Source: Gammaproteobacteria bacterium
GTDB taxonomy: Bacteria > Pseudomonadota > Gammaproteobacteria > UBA6002
Assembly: GCA_013697705.1 (NCBI GenBank)
Contig: JACCWJ010000021.1
Span: 62,001-126,000 of the forward strand
Direction: 5' to 3'
DNA length: 64,000 nt
In this document: positions 51,428 through 61,465 of the stretch, piece after piece
Layout of the letters: every line of letters starts with the position of its first letter
How positions within the stretch are numbered: position 1 is the stretch's first letter
Translations under genes and position numbers: made by a program
The notes under the pieces: generated by a model
The model's input: the letters and a program-made list of their open reading frames with translations, nothing else
Databases searched by the model: none
What the model was told of the DNA's origin: nothing

Positions 51428-52945
51428 ATGTTAGAAAATTTTCCCTTATTAAGTTTCCTGATCTGGATGCCAGTCCTAGGTGGAATTCTCGTATTAGCTA
51501 CCGGGAGTGAGAAGCATGCCGAGCAAGCACGGATAATTGCTCTAACAGTGTCCCTTATTTGCATATTATTGTGTGTGCCGCTTTATTCATCTTTCAATAT
51601 ATACACAGAAAACTGGCAGTTTCGAGAACATTTAGTCTGGATTCCTACTTTGAAAATCCATTATGACCTCGGGGTGGATGGCATATCAATGCCTCTCATT
51701 ATATTAACGACCTATACCACATTACTTGTAATTCTAGGTTCATGGAAAACTATAAAATATAAAGTCTCGCAGTATTTAGCGGCCTTTCTCATTATGCAAG
51801 GCATGATCATTGGTGTGTTTGCTTCTTTGGATTCAATTCTGTTTTATGTTTTTTGGGAAGGAATGTTGATCCCAATGTATCTCAGTATTGGAATCTGGGG
51901 CAGTGAGAATCGCTCCTATGCAGCAATCAAGTTCTTCTTGTATACCTTTTTAGGTTCGGCGCTGATGTTAGTGGCGCTATTGTTTTTAGGTTTAAAAGCG
52001 GGAAGTTTCTTTATTCCTGACTTTTATCCTTTAAAACTCAGTTCAAGCGAACAGCTTTTGCTATTTTTGGGGTTCTTGCTTGCCTTTGCCGTAAAAATAC
52101 CGATGTGGCCCGTGCACACTTGGTTACCTGATGCACATACCGAAGCACCCGCGGGTGGGTCTGTAATATTGGCAGCACTCATGCTAAAAATAGGGGGTTA
52201 CGGATTTCTAAGATTTAGTTTACCTATCACACCGGATGCCAGTCATTCATTAGATTGGTTAATGATAGCGCTTTCCTTGGTGGCCATCGTATATATTGGT
52301 TTTATAGCACTCTCACAAACTGACATGAAAAGACTCATTGCTTATTCTTCGATAGCACATATGGGCTTTGTGACGTTAGGTTGCTTCATGCTCTATATTA
52401 TATTTTCCCGTACTGGGAATGTTCAAGAGGCGTATATAAGCCTTGAGGGCGCAATGGTGCAAATGATTTCCCACGCATTTGGAGCGGGGGCTATGTTCCT
52501 CGGCTTTGGGATGCTTTATCAGCAATATCACACTCGACGAATAAAAGATTTTGGAGGCATAGCGAACACTATGCCCATTTTTTCGGCATTTTTTATGATT
52601 TTTGCCATGTCGAATGTGGCTTTGCCCGGAACTTCTGGTTTCGTGGGAGAGTTTATGGTTATCTTAAGCGCCTTTAAAGCAAGTATGTGGATAACATTCA
52701 CGTGTGCGTTAACCTTAATCATCGGGGCCTCCTATACCCTTTGGATGTATAAGCGAGTATTTTTTGGCCCTGTTGCCAATGAAAAAGTGGCTTCTTTAGT
52801 GGACGTAGGATGGCTTGAAATCGGGATTTTCATTCTTTTAATCATCCCTATATTTTTTATTGGTCTTTATCCAAAACCATTATTAAATGTGTTCCATTCA
52901 TCAATAGGTCACTTATTGGAGCTGGGATTACGCAGCAAACTTTGA
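51428..52945 (+). CDS. nuoM: NADH-quinone oxidoreductase subunit M
   Basis: A 505-residue antiporter-like subunit with about 14 helices. Signature blocks: FYVFWEGMLIPMYLSIGIWG, AVKIPMWPVHTWLPDAHTEAPAGGSVILA and AYSSIAHMGFVTLG. It is followed by a 304-base repeat-bearing gap before nuoN, while all earlier nuo genes are tightly packed. Confidence 0.97.
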   Translation: MLENFPLLSFLIWMPVLGGILVLATGSEKHAEQARIIALTVSLICILLCVPLYSSFNIYTENWQFREHLVWIPTLKIHYDLGVDGISMPLIILTTYTTLLVILGSWKTIKYKVSQYLAAFLIMQGMIIGVFASLDSILFYVFWEGMLIPMYLSIGIWGSENRSYAAIKFFLYTFLGSALMLVALLFLGLKAGSFFIPDFYPLKLSSSEQLLLFLGFLLAFAVKIPMWPVHTWLPDAHTEAPAGGSVILAALMLKIGGYGFLRFSLPITPDASHSLDWLMIALSLVAIVYIGFIALSQTDMKRLIAYSSIAHMGFVTLGCFMLYIIFSRTGNVQEAYISLEGAMVQMISHAFGAGAMFLGFGMLYQQYHTRRIKDFGGIANTMPIFSAFFMIFAMSNVALPGTSGFVGEFMVILSAFKASMWITFTCALTLIIGASYTLWMYKRVFFGPVANEKVASLVDVGWLEIGIFILLIIPIFFIGLYPKPLLNVFHSSIGHLLELGLRSKL

Positions 52946-52959
52946 TTTGAGCTCATGCT

Positions 52960-53216
52960 GGGTTGAGGTTTTTTTTCTCCCGCTGGCGGGAGAAATGCCC
53001 CGAAGGGGCAATGAGGGTGGAGAGTTTGGGGGGCTGTTTTGTTTCCTTGTTGCCCTCAGGTTGGGTTGAGGCGTTTTTTTCTCCCGCTGGCGGGAGAAAT
53101 GCCCCGAAGGGGCAATGAGGGTGGAAAGTTTGAGGGGCTGTTTTGTTTCCTTGTTGCCCTCATCCGTCCTTCGGACTTTTGTCCTCAGGCCACCTTCTCC
53201 CGCGGAGCGGGAGAAG
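52960..53216. repeat. Tandem ~100-bp repeats and hairpins between nuoM and nuoN
   Basis: Two nearly identical copies (52960-53058 and 53063-53162, offset 103-104 bases) each start GGGTTGAGG, run through a T-rich tract, and contain a CTCCCGC/GCGGGAG hairpin and a TGCCCC/GGGGCA hairpin. They end TTGTTGCCCTCA. A different hairpin, CTTCTCCCGC-GGA-GCGGGAGAAG (53194-53216), follows. The gap of 52946-53249 holds no gene. These look like intergenic REP-type repeats inserted within the operon. Confidence 0.85.
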
Positions 53217-53249
53217 AGAGTTGGACTTTTTTTATTATTAGAGGTGGAT

Positions 53250-54686
53250 ATGAACTTTGTGCCTGCATCTGCAGAAATACTTATATTGATCATGGCATGT
53301 GTTACCCTCTTATTAAGTGTTTATCTTAAACGCCCCGTATTAACTCATGTCCCTTATTTCATTGCGCAGCTAGCATTGATTGGGGCAGCAGTTATTACCA
53401 TAAACCAGTTTGGCAAACCTACGCTTATTGCTCTGAATGGTTTTTTCATCCAAGATAATTTCTCTGTCTTACTCAAAGTCATTATCTATGTCTGTGGATT
53501 TTTAACATTCCTGTATTCGCGACAATATCTGCGCGAAAAACACATGCCATATAATGAATTTTACGTCCTAGGACTTTTTTCCATTCTTGGCATGATGATT
53601 TTAGTTTCTTCCTATAACTTTCTCAGTTTGTTTTTAGGATTGGAATTAACGTCATTGCCTATTTATGCGATGATCGCTTTTAAAAGAGACTCTGGTATTT
53701 GTAGTGAAGCGAGTATCAAATTTTTTATTATTGGCACCATGGCGACGGGATTGTTGTTATATGGATTGTCCATGCTTTATGGTGCTACCGGTTCGATTCA
53801 GATGGATGAGGTAGCCAAAGTTATTGCTGCCACTCTTACTGAAGGACGGCTCATTTTAATCTTAGGATTAGTTTTTGTAGTCGTAGGAATTGCCTTTAAG
53901 TTAGGCGCGGTGCCATTTCATATGTGGGTACCCGATGTTTACGAAGGCGCACCGAGTGCTGTAACGCTGTTCTTAGCAAGTGCTGCTAAAGTCGCTGCGC
54001 TAGGACTAGCAATTAGGCTACTGGTATTCGCGATGCCTGGCTTATTGATTCAGTGGCAACAGCAGTTCATCGTCATCTCTATTTTGTCCATTGCCATGGG
54101 AAATATTATTGCGATTGTGCAAACAAACTTAAAAAGAATGTTGGCTTACTCTTCTATTGCACATATTGGGTACATGAGTTTAGGTCTGGTCGCGGGGACG
54201 CCCCAAGGATACGCTGCGGCGACCTTCTATATGATTTCATATGCCATTATGACAGTTGGAGCATTTGGCTTGATCGTTATTTTGAGTCGTTCCGGATTTG
54301 AGATGGAAAGCATTGATGACTTTAAAGGTTTAAATGCGAAAAATCCTTGGCTCGCTTTTATGATGCTCATCATAATGTTTTCGTTAGCAGGGATTCCGCC
54401 TATTGTTGGGTTTATGGCCAAAGTGGGGGTGCTTGAAGCGTTGATAGAAGTCCACATGGTTTGGCTAGCCGCCGTGGCAATTGTATTTGCTATTGTTGGC
54501 TCCTATTACTATTTACGAGTCGTCAAGGTAATGTACTTTGATGAACCGGATCTGCCTGGCGTAATCGTATGCCCACTTGATATGCGTATAGCAATGACAG
54601 TGAATAGTCTAACCGTGCTGCTCCTTGGAATTTTCCCAGGAATATTATTCAATCTCTGCCATGCCGCTTTCTTTAACCTAAGCTAA
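53250..54686 (+). CDS. nuoN: NADH-quinone oxidoreductase subunit N
   Basis: A 478-residue antiporter-like subunit, the last of the complex I operon. ATG 53250 has GAGGTGG upstream. A longer frame from 53115 would be translated from the repeat and is rejected. Family blocks: FLSLFLGLELTSLPIYAMIAFKR, FKLGAVPFHMWVPDVYEGAP and MLAYSSIAHIGYMSLG. An inverted repeat (ATTAACCCTA/TAGGGTTAAT, 54696-54730) follows the stop. Confidence 0.97.
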   Translation: MNFVPASAEILILIMACVTLLLSVYLKRPVLTHVPYFIAQLALIGAAVITINQFGKPTLIALNGFFIQDNFSVLLKVIIYVCGFLTFLYSRQYLREKHMPYNEFYVLGLFSILGMMILVSSYNFLSLFLGLELTSLPIYAMIAFKRDSGICSEASIKFFIIGTMATGLLLYGLSMLYGATGSIQMDEVAKVIAATLTEGRLILILGLVFVVVGIAFKLGAVPFHMWVPDVYEGAPSAVTLFLASAAKVAALGLAIRLLVFAMPGLLIQWQQQFIVISILSIAMGNIIAIVQTNLKRMLAYSSIAHIGYMSLGLVAGTPQGYAAATFYMISYAIMTVGAFGLIVILSRSGFEMESIDDFKGLNAKNPWLAFMMLIIMFSLAGIPPIVGFMAKVGVLEALIEVHMVWLAAVAIVFAIVGSYYYLRVVKVMYFDEPDLPGVIVCPLDMRIAMTVNSLTVLLLGIFPGILFNLCHAAFFNLS

Positions 54687-54695
54687 AACTCAATT

Positions 54696-54730
54696 ATTAA
54701 CCCTATTCTCCTCTGGAAATTAGGGTTAAT
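54696..54730 (+). terminator. Inverted repeat after the nuo operon
   Basis: A perfect 10-bp stem with a 15-base loop lies 10 bases after the nuoN stop. There is no U-tract behind it, so it could be a Rho-dependent end, an RNA-stabilising hairpin or a terminator with a poor tail. Confidence 0.4.
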
Positions 54731-54761
54731 GCAATTAACTCCACTTTATTCACTATTACTG

Positions 54762-54790
54762 TTGAATTATCTTCAGTTTTTCAATAGAAT
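54762..54790 (+). promoter_or_regulatory. Candidate promoter for tRNA-fMet and the rimP-nusA-infB operon
   Basis: TTGAAT (54762-54767) and TAGAAT (54785-54790) are 17 bases apart, ending 20 bases before the tRNA. This is a good sigma-70-like match at the position expected for the metY operon promoter. Confidence 0.5.
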
Positions 54791-54810
54791 CCTTTGATTA
54801 GTTTAAGTGA

Positions 54811-54887
<77 letters not shown>

Positions 54888-54903
54888 AATTCAACAAAAA
54901 AAT

Positions 54904-54925
54904 ATGGGCTTCGTGCCCATTTTTT
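54904..54925 (+). terminator. Intrinsic terminator/attenuator between tRNA-fMet and rimP
   Basis: Stem ATGGGC/GCCCAT with loop TTCGT, followed at once by TTTTTG. Placed 17 bases after the tRNA and 15 before the rimP start, it may make rimP-nusA-infB expression depend on read-through, as known for terminators between metY and rimP in E. coli. Confidence 0.6.
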
Positions 54926-54939
54926 GTTTGTGGAGTAAT

Positions 54940-55398
54940 ATGTCTTTACCGCCAACTACACGTTTGGGTGATATCATAGCCCCGGTTATTGAGCTGCTGG
55001 GTTTTGAATACGTCGCATGCGAATTAGTGCCATTAGGGGTGCGGATGGTGTTGCGGATATATATTGACTCCGAAGAAGGTGTTACGATAAGGGATTGCGA
55101 AATTGTCAGTCGCCAAGTGAGCGCAGCTTTAGATGTTGAAGACTCTGTAAAGAGCAAGTATTTTTTAGAGGTCTCCTCTCCAGGGTCAGACCGCTTGCTA
55201 GTCACTGAAGCGCATTTCCAACGTTTTATTGGACATCGTATTAAAGTTAAATTGCGACATTCTCGCAATGGTCGGCGCAACTATAGTGGATTATTACAGG
55301 CTGTTCTAGACGGTAATATCACAATGGTTGTAGATGGTGACGCCTATGTTTTAGCTGTTTCTGATATAGAGAAAGCTAATTTGGCACCTGAAAGTTGA
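54940..55398 (+). CDS. rimP: Ribosome maturation factor RimP
   Basis: A 152-residue factor for 30S subunit maturation. ATG 54940 has GGAG upstream; a longer frame from 54904 would begin inside the terminator stem. Family segments: [42 protein letters not shown], and the [14 protein letters not shown] motif ahead of the Sm-like C-terminal domain. Followed by nusA 10 bases later. Confidence 0.96.
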   Translation: MSLPPTTRLGDIIAPVIELLGFEYVACELVPLGVRMVLRIYIDSEEGVTIRDCEIVSRQVSAALDVEDSVKSKYFLEVSSPGSDRLLVTEAHFQRFIGHRIKVKLRHSRNGRRNYSGLLQAVLDGNITMVVDGDAYVLAVSDIEKANLAPES

Positions 55399-55408
55399 GG
55401 TTTGCATC

Positions 55409-56899
55409 ATGAGTAAAGATATCTTATTAGTCGTTGATTCGATATCCAATGAAAAGGGCGTCGAAAAAGAAGTCATATTTGAAGCCATTGAAGCTGCCCT
55501 AGCCACCGTAACCGCCAAGCGTTATCCCGATGAGGTGACTATTAGAGTCGCGATTGATCGAAAAACGGGAGATTATGAAAGCTTTCGTTACTGGACCGTA
55601 GTAGAAGAAGACAACGAAGAATTTGACCCCAGTCGAGACTTGCTTTTAAGCCAAGCCAAAGAATTAGATTCTGAGCTAGAAGTGGGTGACGTGGTTGAAG
55701 AGCCTATCGAATCCGAAGATTTTGGCCGAATCGCTGCCCAACAAGCTAAACAAGTTATTATTGATAAAGTACGTAAAGCTGAGCGTAAAAAAGTAGTCGA
55801 TCAGTATCGTAAACGTGTAGGCGATCTCTTAACCGGGATTGTTAAGAAAGTGATGCGTGACGCCATTATTTTAGATTTAGGTGAAAATGCAGAAGCTATT
55901 ATCCTTCGAGAAGAAATGATTCCACGGGAAATGGTCCGTAGTGGTGATCGTCTTCGAGCTTATTTATATGCAGTCAAAGAAGACAAAAGAGGCCCGCAGT
56001 TACTGTTAAGCCGCACCCGTCCCGAAATGCTGATGGAATTATTCAAAATAGAAGTTCCTGAAATCGCAGAGGAAGTAATTGAAATTAAATCTGCCGCTAG
56101 AGATCCTGGATCTCGAGCAAAAATAGCTGTGAAAACCAATGATGGACGCATTGACCCTATCGGGGCTTGTGTTGGAATGCGTGGTTCACGTGTTCAGGCA
56201 GTTTCAGGCGAGTTGGGTGGTGAACGTATCGACATTATCATGTGGGATGACAATCCGCCTCAATTGGTTATTAATGCTATGGCCCCTTCAGAAATAGCAT
56301 CAATTGAAGTAGATGAAGAAACAAAAACAATGGATTTAGCCGTTCGAGAAGATCAGCTTTCCTTAGCGATTGGTCGTAGTGGCCAAAATGTACGTTTAGC
56401 GAGTGAATTAACGGGCTGGACCCTCAATGTTATGTCAGAAAGTGAAGCACAACAAAAAACAGAACAAGAATCTGAACGCTTTAAAGAACTCTTCATGAAA
56501 CAACTTGATGTAGATGAAGATATAGCAAGTTTATTAGTTTATGAAGGCTTTACAAGCTTAGAAGAAATAGCGTATGTCCCTGTAAAAGAATTATTGGCAA
56601 TTGAAGACTTCGATGAAGATATCGTCAATGAACTTCAAAATAGAGCAAAAGACTCACTGCTAACTAAGGAGTTAGCAACAGAAGAAGAGCTTTCTAGAGT
56701 AGAGCCCGCCGCTGATTTATTAGAAGTATCTGGGGTAACTCGGGATCTGGCCTATAGTCTTGCGCGACGAGGAATTGTGACGCGTGAAGATTTAGCAGAG
56801 CAATCGGTGGATGATATTTCGGATGTCCAAGGAATAGATGAGAAGACGGCAGCGAAGATAATTATGTCTGCTCGCGAGCACTGGTTTACAACAAAGTAA
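55409..56899 (+). CDS. nusA: Transcription termination/antitermination protein NusA
   Basis: A 496-residue RNA polymerase-binding factor (E. coli 495) that modulates pausing, termination and antitermination. Domains in order: N-terminal polymerase-binding (~1-125), S1 (~135-200; [24 protein letters not shown]), two KH domains (~205-345, with [15 protein letters not shown] and [12 protein letters not shown]), and two C-terminal acidic helix-hairpin-helix repeats (~360-495). Both C-terminal repeats are present as in E. coli. It lies in the rimP-nusA-infB operon. Confidence 0.98.
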   Translation: MSKDILLVVDSISNEKGVEKEVIFEAIEAALATVTAKRYPDEVTIRVAIDRKTGDYESFRYWTVVEEDNEEFDPSRDLLLSQAKELDSELEVGDVVEEPIESEDFGRIAAQQAKQVIIDKVRKAERKKVVDQYRKRVGDLLTGIVKKVMRDAIILDLGENAEAIILREEMIPREMVRSGDRLRAYLYAVKEDKRGPQLLLSRTRPEMLMELFKIEVPEIAEEVIEIKSAARDPGSRAKIAVKTNDGRIDPIGACVGMRGSRVQAVSGELGGERIDIIMWDDNPPQLVINAMAPSEIASIEVDEETKTMDLAVREDQLSLAIGRSGQNVRLASELTGWTLNVMSESEAQQKTEQESERFKELFMKQLDVDEDIASLLVYEGFTSLEEIAYVPVKELLAIEDFDEDIVNELQNRAKDSLLTKELATEEELSRVEPAADLLEVSGVTRDLAYSLARRGIVTREDLAEQSVDDISDVQGIDEKTAAKIIMSAREHWFTTK

Positions 56900-56940
56900 A
56901 AATTTACATATCGGAATGGCAACATCTATCTATGCGCCAG

Positions 56941-57008
56941 ATTTTAACGCAAAAAATCCATCACCAATGCTTATGCCACTAAGTGTTATGGATTTTTTGC
57001 GTTAAAAT
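56941..57008 (+). repeat. Perfect 21-bp inverted repeat between nusA and infB
   Basis: Bases 56941-56961 and 56988-57008 are exact complements, separated by 26 bases. The stem carries long A/T runs (CAAAAAATCC and its complement), so either strand could form a strong hairpin with a T-rich arm. It starts 41 bases after the nusA stop and ends 50 bases before infB. It may act as an internal terminator, processing site or repeat element. Confidence 0.7.
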
Positions 57009-57058
57009 TTTGGTCTTAAATAAATGTCTTATTCTGAGAAATGGTTAAAGAGGGGTTT

Positions 57059-59566
57059 ATGGCAGACGTAACTGTTAAACGGTTAGCTGAAGATTTAGGC
57101 ATCACCAATACTGATCACCTATTATCTCAACTTAAAAATGCTGGGATCCAAGTGTCTGGTGAAGACAGCACAGTCACTACCGAGCAAAAACAAGAACTAC
57201 TTTCTTATCTAAAAAGAACGCATGGTGCAGAGGAAAAATCTCAAGCGCCTAAAAAAATAACGTTAAAACGCACCACCGTAAGTGAGTTAAAGGGCGGAAT
57301 TCATAAATCAATCACTAAGGTGAAAGTTCGTCGCCAAAAGACCTACGAATCGGTTGGCAGTGAAGAAGAAGTCGAAGAGATTGAAGCCCCTGAAATCGAG
57401 GCACCGGTTCAGGCAAGTGAACAAGAAGCGCTCGCAACAGACGCCTTGGGTCAGATAACGTCAGAGCAGGTGACAGATACAGCGATGGTAGCTGAGGAAG
57501 CGGGCGCGCCTATCGAACCCGCAGCAGATTCAACGCAACCTCCCCGTGATGATAAGGGAGAGGCTCGTCATGTAAAGGTCGACGAGAAAGAGGAGCGTCC
57601 TCTTAAAAAAGCGAAGAAAATGGAAAAACGCAAATCTAAAGCCGCTCGCATATCTCAAGAAGACTTTTCGTTCGTAGAAGAAGATGCTGAATTTATTGAT
57701 ACCTCAGTTTCATTTAGGAAAAAGCGAAAAACGGGCAAACCAGTACGCGAAAGAGAAAGCTCAGCGTTTAGACGCTTAGAGCAAGGTTTTGAAAAACCCA
57801 CCGCCCCTGTCTTCCGAGAAATTTCCCTTCCAGAAACTATCACTGTGGCAGCGTTGGCTCAAAAAATGTCAGTTAAAGTGGCTGAAGTAATAAAAATTAT
57901 GATGAAGATGGGCGCAATGGCAACCATCAATCAGGTTATCGACCAAGAGACCTCCGCTATTATTGTCGAAGAAATGGGACATAAACCTAAGCTTTTGAAA
58001 GAAAATGCAGTTGAAGATTTTCTCGTGCCCGGGATGGAACAAAAAAGTGCACTCAATCCCAGAGCGCCAGTGGTGACCATTATGGGTCACGTGGATCATG
58101 GCAAAACCTCATTACTCGATTATATTCGCAGCACCAAGGTTACCAGTAGTGAAGCAGGGGGCATTACCCAGCACATTGGCGCATACCATGTGAATACTGA
58201 AAAAGGCATGATTACATTTTTAGATACCCCGGGGCACGAAGCGTTTACCGCTATGCGAGCTCGAGGTGCGAAATCAACTGATATTGTGGTTCTTGTAGTC
58301 GCAGCAGATGATGGAGTTAAACCTCAAACTGTTGAAGCGATTCAACATGCTAAGGCAGCAATGGTGCCTATTATTGTCGCAATCAATAAAATGGACAAAC
58401 CTGAAGCTGACCCTGAGCGTGTAAAAAATGAATTGTCTAGCTTTGACGTCATTGCAGAAGATTGGGGCGGCGACACTATGTTTGTGAGTATTTCTGCCAA
58501 GGCGGGTACAGGGATTGAAAGCCTTTTAGAATCCATCTTATTGCAGGCCGAAGTGATGGAGCTCAAGGCATCCGACACAGGCCCTGCCAAAGGGGTAGTA
58601 ATAGAATCGCGATTAGATCGTGGACGTGGTTTTGTTGCCACGATTCTTGTTCAAGAGGGTAGCCTGAAAAAAGGTGACATTCTCTTAGCGGGAGGCGTAT
58701 ACGGTCGAGTTAGAGCCATGATTGGTGATGATGGAGTCCCCACAGAGGCAGCCGGTCCATCGATACCAGTGGAGATTTTAGGTCTCTCTGGTGCGCCGAA
58801 TGCGGGCGATGACGTGATCGTTGTCCCGACTGAAAGAAAGGCACGAGAAATTGCATTATTTAGACAAGGAAAATATCGAGAGGTAAAATTAGCGCGCCAA
58901 CGTGCAGCGAACCTTGAGAATATTTTTGAACGCATGAATGAAGGTGTGGTCAACACATTAGCCATCGTATTAAAAGCGGATGTGCAGGGTTCGTTGGAAG
59001 CAATTAGTGATGCATTAACAAAGTTATCAACCAATGAAGTAAAAGTTAACATTATCGCTAGTGCTGTGGGCGGCATTACAGAATCGGATGCAAATCTTGC
59101 TATCGCTTCTAACGCTATCATATTAGGCTTTAATGTTCGTGCTGATCAAACCGCTAAGCGACTTGTAGAAACCGAAGGCGTTGACCTGCGATATTACAGT
59201 ATTATTTACGATTTAATCGACGAAGTAAAAGCGGCATTAAGCGGATTATTGGCACCAGAATATCACGAGAAAATTGTGGGTCTGGCTGAGGTTCGTGAAG
59301 TTTTTCGATCTTCAAAATTTGGCGCAATTGCAGGTTGCATGGTTATCGAAGGCCATATTAAACGCAATTTACCGGTTCGTGTATTGCGAGATAATGTGGT
59401 GGTCTATCAAGGTCAATTGGAATCGCTGCGTCGATTTAAAGAGGACACCTCTGAAGTGCGTCAGGGCATGGAATGTGGTATCGGGGTAAAAGATTATAAC
59501 GATATCAAAAATGGTGATCATATCGAAGTCTTCGAAACTTACGAAATTACCAGGAAAATTGCTTAA
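57059..59566 (+). CDS. infB: Translation initiation factor IF-2
   Basis: An 835-residue GTPase that brings fMet-tRNA to the 30S subunit. ATG 57059 has GAGGGG upstream; a start at 57041 would overlap that site. An N-terminal IF2-associated domain (~1-50) is followed by a charged, low-complexity region (~60-250). The G domain follows with G1 GHVDHGKTS at about residue 341, G3 DTPGHEAF and G4 NKMD. C-terminal domains with the fMet-binding C2 complete the protein. Internal starts giving shorter forms, as in E. coli, cannot be judged from the sequence. Confidence 0.98.
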   Translation: MADVTVKRLAEDLGITNTDHLLSQLKNAGIQVSGEDSTVTTEQKQELLSYLKRTHGAEEKSQAPKKITLKRTTVSELKGGIHKSITKVKVRRQKTYESVGSEEEVEEIEAPEIEAPVQASEQEALATDALGQITSEQVTDTAMVAEEAGAPIEPAADSTQPPRDDKGEARHVKVDEKEERPLKKAKKMEKRKSKAARISQEDFSFVEEDAEFIDTSVSFRKKRKTGKPVRERESSAFRRLEQGFEKPTAPVFREISLPETITVAALAQKMSVKVAEVIKIMMKMGAMATINQVIDQETSAIIVEEMGHKPKLLKENAVEDFLVPGMEQKSALNPRAPVVTIMGHVDHGKTSLLDYIRSTKVTSSEAGGITQHIGAYHVNTEKGMITFLDTPGHEAFTAMRARGAKSTDIVVLVVAADDGVKPQTVEAIQHAKAAMVPIIVAINKMDKPEADPERVKNELSSFDVIAEDWGGDTMFVSISAKAGTGIESLLESILLQAEVMELKASDTGPAKGVVIESRLDRGRGFVATILVQEGSLKKGDILLAGGVYGRVRAMIGDDGVPTEAAGPSIPVEILGLSGAPNAGDDVIVVPTERKAREIALFRQGKYREVKLARQRAANLENIFERMNEGVVNTLAIVLKADVQGSLEAISDALTKLSTNEVKVNIIASAVGGITESDANLAIASNAIILGFNVRADQTAKRLVETEGVDLRYYSIIYDLIDEVKAALSGLLAPEYHEKIVGLAEVREVFRSSKFGAIAGCMVIEGHIKRNLPVRVLRDNVVVYQGQLESLRRFKEDTSEVRQGMECGIGVKDYNDIKNGDHIEVFETYEITRKIA

Positions 59567-59603
59567 TGCTTACGTCCAGTTGCCACGAAATTTGCATAGT
59601 TTC

Positions 59604-59635
59604 GTAGCCTGGATGAAGCATGGCGAAACCCCGGG
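59604..59635. repeat. Degenerate copy of the 5603-5634 repeat
   Basis: The 32 bases starting GTAGCCTGGATG differ from 5603-5634 at about five positions. It lies in the 196-base gap between infB and rbfA. Further partly complementary sequence follows (AATCTAGG... and CTAAATTTAGG). A dispersed, REP-like family. Confidence 0.6.
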
Positions 59636-59762
59636 TTTTTGCCCCCCAAATCTAGGAACTCGAATTTCACTTCGCTAAATTTAGGATTCTGTAAGCTTTA
59701 AGCAAATAGGCTTGCATTAGTTCGCCAATAGTTGGCAATAATTTCATACTAGAGGTTTATAA

Positions 59763-60122
59763 GTGGCGCATAATTACGATCGTCGTTTACGTGTGGCAGA
59801 TTTGTTGAAGCATGAACTTGCAAAGTTGATTCTAGGGCAGAGTAGGGATCCACGTTTTGTCTTCGTTTCAGTGACAGATGTTGAGATTTCGAAAGATTAT
59901 GCCAATGCCAAAGTTTTTGTAACCATTCTTAACGATGAACAAGTTAATGAAATTATTTTGGCTTTAAATAAAGCCGCGGGATTTTTTCGTCATGAATTAG
60001 CGCGTGCAGTGAATCTGCGTACCACCCCTAAATTACATTTTCATTATGATGATACTATCCGTCAAGGACAAAAAATCTCTCAACTACTGCAAAAACCGTC
60101 AACTGATTCCACCGAGGAGTAG
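59763..60122 (+). CDS. rbfA: 30S ribosome-binding factor RbfA
   Basis: A 119-residue KH-fold factor for 16S rRNA 5'-end maturation and cold adaptation. It starts at GTG 59763 with AGAGGT upstream. Family segments: RVADLLKHELAKLIL, DPRFVFVSVTDVEISKDYANAKVFVT and LRTTPKLHFHYDDTIRQG. It is separated from infB by a repeat-bearing 196-base gap and from truB by five bases. Confidence 0.96.
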   Translation: MAHNYDRRLRVADLLKHELAKLILGQSRDPRFVFVSVTDVEISKDYANAKVFVTILNDEQVNEIILALNKAAGFFRHELARAVNLRTTPKLHFHYDDTIRQGQKISQLLQKPSTDSTEE

Positions 60123-60127
60123 TATTT

Positions 60128-61045
60128 ATGAGCAACCGCCGCCGAGGGCGTGAAATCAGCGGGGTTCTGCTGTTAGATAAACCCATTGGATTAACGTCGA
60201 ATCAAGCATTAACCACCGTAAAAATTATTTTTGGTGCTAAAAAAGCAGGTCACACAGGGAGTTTGGATCCCCTTGCTTGTGGTATGTTGCCCATCTGTTT
60301 TGGTGATGCGACCAAGTTTTCCCAGTTTCTACTGGAGGCTGACAAACAATATTTAGTTGAAGCTAAATTAGGTATCCGCACCAAAACGGGCGATGAAGAA
60401 GGTGAAGTTATTGCGACCCGAAAAGTTGCCGTAGACGAAGAGCAGATAGAAGCGGTGCTCACTAATTTTAGAGGTAAAATTGAGCAAGTTCCGTCAATGT
60501 ACTCTGCTCTTAAATTTCAGGGCAAGCCCCTATATTCCTACGCCCGACAAGGTATAGAAATAGAAAGACAAAGTAGGCCTGTAATGATCAAGGAGCTGAA
60601 GCTACTAGAATTTAATGACGACATCCTCAAAATTAGAGTGGCCTGTAGTAAGGGAACTTATATTAGAACGCTTGTAGATGACATTGGCGAGCAATTGGGG
60701 TGTGGGGCGCATGTCGCTCTATTACGTCGCACTTATGTAGAACCTTATCAAGACACCATAATGATTTCCTTGGATAATATAAAGCGAGAGCGAGAAGACC
60801 GAAATATTCTAGATGAAATGTTGCTCCCCATTGATAGCGCTTTGAGCGCCTGGCCCCAAGTGGTCTTGACCGAGTCTATTACGTATCATCTAAAACAAGG
60901 ACAACCGGTGCTGGTGCCGCGAGCACCGACCTCGGGATGGGTGCGTTTATATGATAATGATGAATTCTTGGGTGTGGGTGAAATTTTAGATGATGGGCGA
61001 GTCGCTCCTCGTCGGCTAATAACCACAAAAACAGCTAAGTTTTGA
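60128..61045 (+). CDS. truB: tRNA pseudouridine-55 synthase
   Basis: Makes pseudouridine 55 in the T loop of tRNAs. The 305 residues carry the catalytic Asp47 in HTGSLDPLACGMLP, then GTYIRTLVDDIG and LRRTYVEPY. The C-terminal PUA-like part is LKQGQPVLV. GAGGAG precedes the ATG. Its stop codon lies inside the likely rpsO promoter. Confidence 0.97.
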   Translation: MSNRRRGREISGVLLLDKPIGLTSNQALTTVKIIFGAKKAGHTGSLDPLACGMLPICFGDATKFSQFLLEADKQYLVEAKLGIRTKTGDEEGEVIATRKVAVDEEQIEAVLTNFRGKIEQVPSMYSALKFQGKPLYSYARQGIEIERQSRPVMIKELKLLEFNDDILKIRVACSKGTYIRTLVDDIGEQLGCGAHVALLRRTYVEPYQDTIMISLDNIKREREDRNILDEMLLPIDSALSAWPQVVLTESITYHLKQGQPVLVPRAPTSGWVRLYDNDEFLGVGEILDDGRVAPRRLITTKTAKF

Positions 61046-61070
61046 TAAAATAGATATTATCTGATAAGAT
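61042..61070 (+). promoter_or_regulatory. Candidate promoter for rpsO-pnp
   Basis: TTGATA (61042-61047) and TAAGAT (61065-61070) are 17 bases apart, overlapping the truB stop. E. coli rpsO has its own promoter at the same relative position. The ~70-base leader before rpsO could hold an S15 autoregulatory structure, which I could not resolve by eye. Confidence 0.5.
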
Positions 61071-61138
61071 GCTTGGTTTTTCCCAATCTGTAAATGACAG
61101 CGGATGGGTTCAATTCATTAATTAATTTGGAGATGTGT

Positions 61139-61408
61139 ATGTCATTAAATGCAAAAGAAAAAGCAACAGTAATCGAAGAGTATCGTTTGTCAGATGATGA
61201 CACTGGATCCCCTGAAGTGCAGGTAGCCTTGTTAACAGCAAGAATCGCTAAGTTAACGGGCCATTTCAAGGCGCACAATCACGATTTTCATTCACGACGT
61301 GGTCTACTGCGCATGGTTAATTTACGACGTTCTCTTTTAAAATATCTAAAGAAGATAGACCTTGAGCGTTATCGTAACCTCATTTCACGTTTAGGATTGC
61401 GAGCATAA
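61139..61408 (+). CDS. rpsO: 30S ribosomal protein S15
   Basis: An 89-residue primary-binding protein of the 30S platform, the same length as in E. coli. ATG 61139 has GGAG upstream. Family blocks: [34 protein letters not shown] and [12 protein letters not shown]. It is followed by pnp at a 57-base gap, the widely conserved rpsO-pnp pair. Confidence 0.98.
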   Translation: MSLNAKEKATVIEEYRLSDDDTGSPEVQVALLTARIAKLTGHFKAHNHDFHSRRGLLRMVNLRRSLLKYLKKIDLERYRNLISRLGLRA

Positions 61409-61465
61409 TTACGTTCTTTATCTAGTCTAGGCTTAAAGCCAAAATTGAAAAATAAGGTGGTATCA

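Noticed and set aside
53115-53249. N-terminal extension of nuoN
   Set aside because: It derives from the intergenic repeat; ATG 53250 has a strong ribosome site and gives the family length.
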